Source of the DNA: JAAYCB01 sp012744395
GTDB taxonomy: Bacteria > Planctomycetota > Planctomycetia > Pirellulales > Thermoguttaceae
Direction: 5' to 3'
DNA: 64,000 bases
Assembly (NCBI GenBank): GCA_028703175.1
Contig: JAQVNJ010000010.1
Span: 1 to 64,000 of the forward strand
Made by a program: the position numbers and the translations under genes. Shown piece after piece: positions 58,207 through 64,000 of the stretch. How positions within the stretch are numbered: the first letter of the stretch is position 1; each line of letters begins with the position of its first letter. The notes beneath the pieces were generated by a model. It searched no databases, was not told the origin of the DNA, and was given only the letters and a program-made list of their open reading frames with translations.

Positions 58207-60363
58207 TCATTCGAATCCGGCCGGCACCGGGGGGAGGTCGGCCGTCAACACGGCCGGCTTTCGCCGGCCTGCCCGGCTGTAGTCGAACGGCTCGAATCCG
58301 ACCTGGAGAGCCGGCGAATCCGGCTTGAGACGATAGTCGTCGCGCGACGGATCGACGAACCCCGGATCGGCAATCAGCGAATGCCGGTCCTGCCCGCGGT
58401 CCTTGCGCCACTGGTCCAGGGTCAGATTGCCGGGAAACACGACCGGTTTGCCGGCGTGCCAGTAGACGTTGTTGTCGAGCCGGAAGTTGTTGTCTCTCCA
58501 ATTCGAGCCCAGCAGGGGGCTGTCATTGTCCCAGAAGACGATGTTCCGCTCGAAGAAGAACGACGTATGCTCCTCGGTTCGGCTCCGCTGCACCTGGTGC
58601 TCGCCGCCGAAGGCGAAGATGTTGTTCTCGATGCGGTTCTCCTTGCCGTAGTGCTGGTGGAACCCGCCGCGCGAACAGCGGTAGACGAGGTTGTTCTTCA
58701 TCACCACGCCGGTGGAGCCTTCGTCGGTGTACAACCCCCAGCCGCCGTAGCTGTAGGAGACCACGTCGTGAAAATGGTTGTCGTGGATCGTCGTGCCGGG
58801 CGAGACGCCCAGGGTGTAGATGCAGCCCATGTCGCTGAGCACGCCCTGGCCGATCTGGTGGGCGTGGTTGAATGCGACTTCGTTGTGGTGCGCCTGGCTC
58901 GCCGCGTAGCCCCAGACCCAGCCGACGGAAAACGCCGAGTAGTAGAGGTCGTGGATCTCGTTGTGGCGGATGACGTTGTACGGCGAGTGGCCGACCCAGA
59001 CGCCGATGCCGGCCGAATGCAGCCGGCCGGCGTGGGCGATCAGGCAGTCTTCGATCGTCTGATGGGAAACGAGCGCTTCTTCGTCGCTCGGCGCTGCGAG
59101 CGTATTGCCCCACGTCGCCGGCAGCGCGCTGCCGATCTTCACCCCGCCGGCGCCCAGGTCGACCAGCTCGCAGTTCGAGACCAGGTTGTGGCGGCAGCCG
59201 GGCCCGAAGCCGATGGCGTATTCGCCCACGTGGCGGACCGCGCAGTCGGCGATCGCCACGTGGCGTGCGCCCATCGCCGCCACCGCCGCGCCGAGATTGA
59301 TCTCCGCCTGGGGAAACGACTGCCCGGTGGGCGGCGTGACCCAGTTGGCATCGGCGAAGGTCAGCCCTTCGAGCCGGACATGCTCAACCCAGCGGCGCGC
59401 CGACACGTCTCCATGGAACAAGACGAGGTTGGCGATCCGCGGGGCGACGACGCGGGTGTTCTCCAGAGTCTCGCCCTCCTTGGGGATGTACGTCAGGCGG
59501 CCCGATGGCCGGTCCAGGTACCATTGGCCGGGCGCCCCGAGCGCTTCCTTGACGTTCTCCAGAAGGAAGCGGTGATCCTTCTTGAATTCGGCCCACGAAC
59601 TGGTGCCGGTCGTGTGGCCGGCGAGCGTGACCGTGTTTTCCACGGTGTCGACCTCGGCGATCGGAATCCGCGAGGCGGTCCACTCGTGGAAGGCAATCAC
59701 TTCCACGTCGTTGAGGTTCGCCCAGTCCGCGCGAATCTCGCCCGGGCTGAAGCCGAACCGGTCGTGGCCCTTCTTCCCGGACCGGGCCGACGGATCGAGC
59801 TTGCTTGCGATCTTGTAGTATCCCTTCTGCGGCAAGCGGGGGCGGAATCGCCGCTGGTCGTTGACGAACAGTTGCGTAAAGCTCCAGCCGCCTTCCTTCA
59901 CGCCGGCAAGGTCCACGTTCCAGCGGCCTTGCGCGTCGACCTGCCAACCGGTGATCTCCTGCCCCCCGCTGAAGATCGGACGCTCTCCAGCGCAGGCCCG
60001 GTAGACGACCGGCGCCTGCCGTGTGCCCGAGTCATCGGCAGAAAACTCGATCGGTTCCGCCAGCCGGTAGGTTCCGCCGCGAATCGCCACGACGATCGGC
60101 CGCTTGCGGTCCGGCTCCGCCTGGCGAATCCGCCGGACCGCCCGCTGCGCGGCGGAGATCGTCGCCAGCGGACCGTCCGTCGCCGCCGCATTGGCGGCGG
60201 ACAGTCGCCCCGACCAGGCGTCGTTGCCGCTGGTGGAGACAAACAGGTCGGCCCGCCCCTCGGAGGACGCGGGCTCGCCGGCCAGCGCTCCGCCGATTCC
60301 CGCAGCACCGCTGGCCAACAGAATCAGGACAAGCGGGATCGCGATCCGCAAGGCAGTTCTCAT
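58207..60363 (-). CDS. Secreted right-handed parallel beta-helix protein
   Basis: A 718-residue exported protein. The signal peptide is LRIAIPLVLILLASGAAGIGG. LFVSTSGNDAWSG is the N-terminal cap common in secreted beta-helix (pectate-lyase-like, GH-type) proteins. The middle and C-terminal parts show repeated rungs such as NLVSNCELVDLGAGGVKIG, YNVIRHNEIHDLYYSAFSVG, HHNEVAFNHAHQIGQGVLSD and NRIENNIFAFGGEH. Such proteins bind or cleave polysaccharides; the catalytic residues are not identified. AAGGGA before the ATG at 60363 supports the start. It is divergent from the giant glycosidase-like gene. Confidence 0.85.
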   Translation of the reverse strand: MRTALRIAIPLVLILLASGAAGIGGALAGEPASSEGRADLFVSTSGNDAWSGRLSAANAAATDGPLATISAAQRAVRRIRQAEPDRKRPIVVAIRGGTYRLAEPIEFSADDSGTRQAPVVYRACAGERPIFSGGQEITGWQVDAQGRWNVDLAGVKEGGWSFTQLFVNDQRRFRPRLPQKGYYKIASKLDPSARSGKKGHDRFGFSPGEIRADWANLNDVEVIAFHEWTASRIPIAEVDTVENTVTLAGHTTGTSSWAEFKKDHRFLLENVKEALGAPGQWYLDRPSGRLTYIPKEGETLENTRVVAPRIANLVLFHGDVSARRWVEHVRLEGLTFADANWVTPPTGQSFPQAEINLGAAVAAMGARHVAIADCAVRHVGEYAIGFGPGCRHNLVSNCELVDLGAGGVKIGSALPATWGNTLAAPSDEEALVSHQTIEDCLIAHAGRLHSAGIGVWVGHSPYNVIRHNEIHDLYYSAFSVGWVWGYAASQAHHNEVAFNHAHQIGQGVLSDMGCIYTLGVSPGTTIHDNHFHDVVSYSYGGWGLYTDEGSTGVVMKNNLVYRCSRGGFHQHYGKENRIENNIFAFGGEHQVQRSRTEEHTSFFFERNIVFWDNDSPLLGSNWRDNNFRLDNNVYWHAGKPVVFPGNLTLDQWRKDRGQDRHSLIADPGFVDPSRDDYRLKPDSPALQVGFEPFDYSRAGRRKPAVLTADLPPVPAGFE

Positions 60364-60686
60364 GGTTGGTTCCCTTCTGTTCAATGTCTTGACCGTAGAT
60401 GCCGCGCGAAGCCGGCAAGGAGTCGATTGGCCTGCTGTAGGCGGTCTCCCGTCCAGTCCGATCCCGGCCTTGCCGCACGCAAGGAACTACAACGGGCCTG
60501 GAGACCTTGTCCTACAAATCGTCCAGACGGGTTGCAGACCTTCCCAGACTCAGCTCTACACTCTTAGCAGATCGTCGCTCGAGCGGCAACCAGGACGGAG
60601 GTTGTACAACGCCTCGCGCACAGCCACAATCAGGGGTGAGGTGACGGCTTCCCCCGCTGACCGCGCCGTGAAAGGAAAGGACGGCC
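60364..60686. promoter_or_regulatory. Divergent promoter region with imperfect inverted repeat
   Basis: The 323 bases between the two divergent secreted-protein genes. TGTAGG-CG-GTCTCC (60436-60449) faces GGAGAC-CTTGT-CCTACA (60500-60516), an imperfect inverted repeat. The right arm belongs to the repeat also found at 28539-28632. AAAGGAAAGG at 60671-60680 is the ribosome-binding site of the right gene. Confidence 0.5.
60490..60517 (-). repeat. Third copy of the GGTCTCC/GGCCCGTTG interspersed repeat
   Basis: Read on the minus strand, this 28-base stretch carries GTAGGAC, then GGTCTCC, then GGCCCGTTG. It matches the units at 28539-28568 and 28603-28632 at most positions. It is more than 30 kb away from them, so it is an interspersed element rather than a local duplication. 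Confidence 0.6.
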
Positions 60687-63600
60687 ATGGATTCCTTGCA
60701 CACCGAACGACCCACAACAAGGCAACGGTCTCGACTCGTCCGCTGGATTGGCGGCATCTTCCTCTGCGCGCTCTGGGCGGCCGGTGGAGAGGGCGCCGAT
60801 CCGCCCGGCAACGTGGCGACGGTGCCGCTGGCCAAGGGGGACGACGCCCTCAGCGCGGAACTCCAGTTCGGCGACGCCGAACAGTGGGCAACGCTCGCCG
60901 TGCATCTCGACGACGGCACGTCGCATGTCTTTCGCGCGCGTGTGGAGCCGGAACGGATCCGGAGAAAGACCACGGAAAACGGCGCAACCGTCTGGAAACA
61001 GGAGACCCTGCCCGAGGCCGCCGTCAACTTCTCCGGGCTGGTCCGCTACCACAGCCGGCCGCGGTTGGCCCGTTACACCAACGAACAACAAGACGACCTG
61101 ATTGCCCGCTGGTCCCAGCTTCCCGCCGCTTCGCAGCGATTCATCACCTTCGAAGCGAGACAGGATCAGGGCGGCGTGGAGATCTACCTGGACGGCCAAT
61201 ACGCCGGGCGGCGCGACGCGGCGGGCAGACTCCAGCGCCTTGAAATCTCCCTGGCGGAAACCGGACAGGTCCGCCGCGCACGCTCCTTCAAAGGCGATCA
61301 GGATGCGGCAGCGTTTCTCCCGCTGGATCTGAAGTGGATCGCCAGGCCGGGGGCGATGCGGAACGCCGCCGTTTCGCTCCCGCCGGGCCTGCGGACCGTT
61401 GGCGGCGTGCCGATCCTGGTCGCCGCCGGCGAGGCGAGCGTCGATGTCGGTGTGGTCAAGGAGTGCAAGGGCTCCTGGGCGCTGGAATGCGACGAGCACC
61501 TGGCCCGAACCGCGCTGGACGGCATGCCGGAGACGGCCCATTTCTCCGTGCCGCAAGCCGCCTACTGCCGCGCGTGGGTGTTGTGCGCGGTGGATCCGGC
61601 CCCGGACCTTGATCCGATCCTCACGGCCCGCCTGACGCGATTCGCAAGGTCCGGCCGCGGCGACGCGATTGCCGACACGACGATCGTGCTGCCCCGCCCC
61701 GGGGAACCGCTCCGCCCCGGCCTGGCGCAAGTCGGCTCGGTCCGCTTCGAAAGGAACGGCCAGGCGATCGAGGTCCCTTTGCTGCTGGTGGAATTCCAGC
61801 TCAAGCCGGGCGAAATTCTCGACCTGTTGTCGATGGAGGAGGATCCCAACGCATCGATGACCCGCGCCGCCTACCTCGACTTCGAGTTTCTCGGCAAGCT
61901 CGACGGCCTCTCGGCCCAGTGGGACCGCCGCCACAAACCAGACAAGAAATCAACCAGCGGAGTGCACCTGTTCGGCGCGACGCTCGAGCGCAGCCCCGTC
62001 TCCCTCCGCCTTGAGAGCGGCCAGCCGGGCAACATCTTCCACAACGGCGAGCGGCCGGAGATGACGGCCGTGCTGAGGGCGAGCTGGCCCTCTGCGGCCG
62101 TGTTCGGCTGGAAGATTCGCGACGTCGATGGCCGCACGACTGGCCAGGCAAGCGAAAAACTCGTGTTCGCGGCGGCCGGCGAAGAGAAGACCGTCCGCAT
62201 TCCACTAAAGATGAATGCCCTGGGCTGGTACGGCATCGACCTTGCCCTCGACGACGATCGCGGCCGCCCGTTGCTCGCGCACTCGGCCGCGTGTGCCCTC
62301 TTGGGCGACGACACCCGCAAGGCCGGCTACGATTCGCCGTACGGCACATGGTGGTTCGCCGGGGCGCACTACGGTGCGGGCGCAAAGGAAATCGCCGGGC
62401 CGATGCTCTTCAAGGCCGGCCTCCGCAAGACGACGTTCGGCTGGTCCGACTACTCGGAAGCGGACATGGCGCCGTGGAAGATCACGCTGAACCAGTTGGG
62501 CTGGAGCCTGGCGCCGAAGGACCTGGCGGACAAGAACAAGGCCTACGACGAAGCCGAAGCGCTCGTCCGCCAGATGAGGGAGCGGTTTCCCCACTGCCGC
62601 AGCGCCGACATCTTTCACGAGAGCTATGCCCACTATCTGCCGGCCGAACTGGTCGGCGAACAGCCCGCCGAAGACGAACAGGCGGTGCGGGACGGCAAGC
62701 TGCGCGTCGAAATCGGCCAGTTCGCCGCGCAGTTCTATCGCGAGCGGTTTCCCGAGGTCGAATTGCTGGTCGGCAACACGAGCAGTTCCGCGTCGATTCT
62801 GGCCGCCCTGCTGCGGCACGGATTCGATGCGAAGTACATCGACTACATCGGCGTCGAAGCGGTCGGCCAGACGGGCATGCCGGAGCTGCTCTGGGAAGGT
62901 TCGACGCAGGGCATCTGGCTGGCGCGGGAGGTAGCGCGGAAGTACGGCCACGATCTGCCGCTCACCGGCTGCTTCGAATTCACCGCCCGCACCGATCGCA
63001 ACCTGGGGGCCCGGCGGCAGGCCGAGTGGATCGTCCGCGACATGCTCCTGTGCCATGCGTATCGGTTCAAGCACATCAATCCGGCGATTCTTCACGACGC
63101 CGGCAACGCGTACTTCAATACGCTCTGGGGCGCCGGAGGGCTGTGCCGCCGCAATCCGTTGCTTTACCCCAAGCCGGCCTACGTCGCCGTGGCCACGTTG
63201 ACCAAGGTCCTCGACCAGGTCGGAACGCCGTCCCGGATCGCCACGGGGTCGACAACCGTGTACGCATTGGAGTTCCCACGATCCGACGGCAAGCTGGTCT
63301 ATGCTCTGTGGACGGCGTGCGGCGAGGCCCGGCTGCGGCTCGCTTTTTCGAAACGCGTCGCGCCGACGCTCGTCGGCTTGTATGGCGCTCCGGCGGCAAT
63401 CGGAGAGGGCAGACGTCTCGACGTCGACTGCGGCACCGCGCCGCTGTACGTCGTCGCGCCGCTGGCGTGCCAGTCGATCGAGGTCCGCCAGCGCCGCTTC
63501 GCCGCTCCACCCGACTCGTTCCGGGTCCTGGATCCAATGAACGACCTTGCGCAGTGGTCGATCGCCGAGGGGGACGCCCGTCTGGCCCAGCCCACTCCCC

Positions 63601-64000
63601 GCGGGCTGCCGCTTCGCGTCGCCGGCGAGTTTGCGTTGACGGAGGTTTACGATGAGGAAAAGGGGCCGAGCCTACCGATCGCGCTCCGCCGCAAGGGGCA
63701 ATTGCCCGAGATCGTCGGCGAGTATACCCGCTTGAAACGCGCTCAGCCCGAGTTGGCGCCGGGGAGGCCCGCGGCCGTTGGCGTCTGGGTCAAGGGCGAC
63801 TCGGGGTGGGGCAAGATCATCTTCGAGATCGAAGACGCGGTCGGCGCGGTGTGGCGGACCGAAGGCGTCTGGCACGATTGGCCGGGCGACCTGGCGATCT
63901 GCCACGACGGCTGGCGGTTCATGAGCTTTCCCATCGACGGCAACACGAGCGTGCCGAACATCTCGCCGGGCGCCCGCTGGACCAGCACCTCGCCGGGCAG
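60687..64000 (+). CDS. Very large secreted glycosidase-like protein (partial, runs off window)
   Basis: At least 1104 codons without a stop. The ATG at 60687 follows AAAGGAAAGG. A signal peptide is likely (WIGGIFLCALWAAGGEGA). The first 500 or so residues are beta-sandwich-like with no recognised family. The region from GYDSPYGTWWFAGAHYG to PAILHDAGNAYFNTLWG looks like a glycosidase-type barrel. SADIFHESYAHY and TGCFEFTARTD each hold a glutamate that could be an acid/base and nucleophile pair, but this is inference. A further beta domain follows. The nearest tentative guess is a clan GH-A glycoside hydrolase; the exact family was not recognised. Confidence 0.7.
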   Translation, partial: MDSLHTERPTTRQRSRLVRWIGGIFLCALWAAGGEGADPPGNVATVPLAKGDDALSAELQFGDAEQWATLAVHLDDGTSHVFRARVEPERIRRKTTENGATVWKQETLPEAAVNFSGLVRYHSRPRLARYTNEQQDDLIARWSQLPAASQRFITFEARQDQGGVEIYLDGQYAGRRDAAGRLQRLEISLAETGQVRRARSFKGDQDAAAFLPLDLKWIARPGAMRNAAVSLPPGLRTVGGVPILVAAGEASVDVGVVKECKGSWALECDEHLARTALDGMPETAHFSVPQAAYCRAWVLCAVDPAPDLDPILTARLTRFARSGRGDAIADTTIVLPRPGEPLRPGLAQVGSVRFERNGQAIEVPLLLVEFQLKPGEILDLLSMEEDPNASMTRAAYLDFEFLGKLDGLSAQWDRRHKPDKKSTSGVHLFGATLERSPVSLRLESGQPGNIFHNGERPEMTAVLRASWPSAAVFGWKIRDVDGRTTGQASEKLVFAAAGEEKTVRIPLKMNALGWYGIDLALDDDRGRPLLAHSAACALLGDDTRKAGYDSPYGTWWFAGAHYGAGAKEIAGPMLFKAGLRKTTFGWSDYSEADMAPWKITLNQLGWSLAPKDLADKNKAYDEAEALVRQMRERFPHCRSADIFHESYAHYLPAELVGEQPAEDEQAVRDGKLRVEIGQFAAQFYRERFPEVELLVGNTSSSASILAALLRHGFDAKYIDYIGVEAVGQTGMPELLWEGSTQGIWLAREVARKYGHDLPLTGCFEFTARTDRNLGARRQAEWIVRDMLLCHAYRFKHINPAILHDAGNAYFNTLWGAGGLCRRNPLLYPKPAYVAVATLTKVLDQVGTPSRIATGSTTVYALEFPRSDGKLVYALWTACGEARLRLAFSKRVAPTLVGLYGAPAAIGEGRRLDVDCGTAPLYVVAPLACQSIEVRQRRFAAPPDSFRVLDPMNDLAQWSIAEGDARLAQPTPRGLPLRVAGEFALTEVYDEEKGPSLPIALRRKGQLPEIVGEYTRLKRAQPELAPGRPAAVGVWVKGDSGWGKIIFEIEDAVGAVWRTEGVWHDWPGDLAICHDGWRFMSFPIDGNTSVPNISPGARWTSTSPG

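Overview
This is a GC-rich chromosomal window that looks like a member of the Planctomycetes, probably a Pirellulales-type bacterium. Four things point that way. Several Gfo/Idh/MocA oxidoreductases and sugar isomerases carry Tat signals. A membrane Ser/Thr kinase sits in an operon with a nucleotide cyclase. There are stand-alone minimal LuxR-type proteins. The ribosomal super-cluster has no rpmD (L30) and no infA. This is inference from gene content; no database search was possible.

Layout. 1-299: the tail of a glutamate-synthase-like gene, apparently cut short. 286-7209 (minus): rpsO, pnp, an NtrB-like histidine kinase, a sigma-54 response regulator and mutL, a probable co-directional run. 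7210-8404: a mostly gene-poor stretch with a 47-residue membrane protein and a tRNA-Asp that has its own promoter and terminator. 8455-12514 (minus): a transmembrane Ser/Thr kinase followed four bases later by an FHA-GAF-class III cyclase. 12772-26331: an accessory carbohydrate region with two Tat-exported Gfo/Idh proteins, two BNR/sialidase-like proteins, a secreted glycosylhydrolase-like protein, an SGNH hydrolase lacking its last block, a Tat-exported sugar isomerase, an ADP-ribosylglycohydrolase, an MFS transporter and a pair of duplicated small HTH proteins. 26730-31204 (minus): an exported DUF4139-like protein, an OmpR-type regulator and its membrane histidine kinase.

31734-48385 (minus) is a continuous S10-spc-alpha ribosomal super-cluster from rpsJ to rplQ, including secY, adk, map and rpoA. 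It is read from a near-consensus promoter at 48459-48487, with a hairpin at the very start of the transcript. Small genes are included here (rpmJ, 37 aa). 49069-58071 (plus) holds a BarA-like hybrid histidine kinase, then an AddB-like and an AddA-like helicase-nuclease pair joined by an ATGA overlap. 58207 to the end holds a divergent pair of secreted proteins: a parallel beta-helix protein and a very large glycosidase-like protein that runs off the window.

How the genes work together. The ribosomal block, pnp-rpsO, mutL and the AddAB-like pair are core functions. The accessory genes suggest breakdown of complex glycans outside the cytoplasm: beta-helix and BNR proteins and glycosidases outside, Tat-exported oxidoreductases and isomerases acting on released sugars, and the MFS carrier for uptake. 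The most suggestive signalling unit is the kinase-FHA-cyclase operon, which could link Ser/Thr phosphorylation to a cyclic-nucleotide signal. No CRISPR array, rRNA, transposase or prophage was seen.
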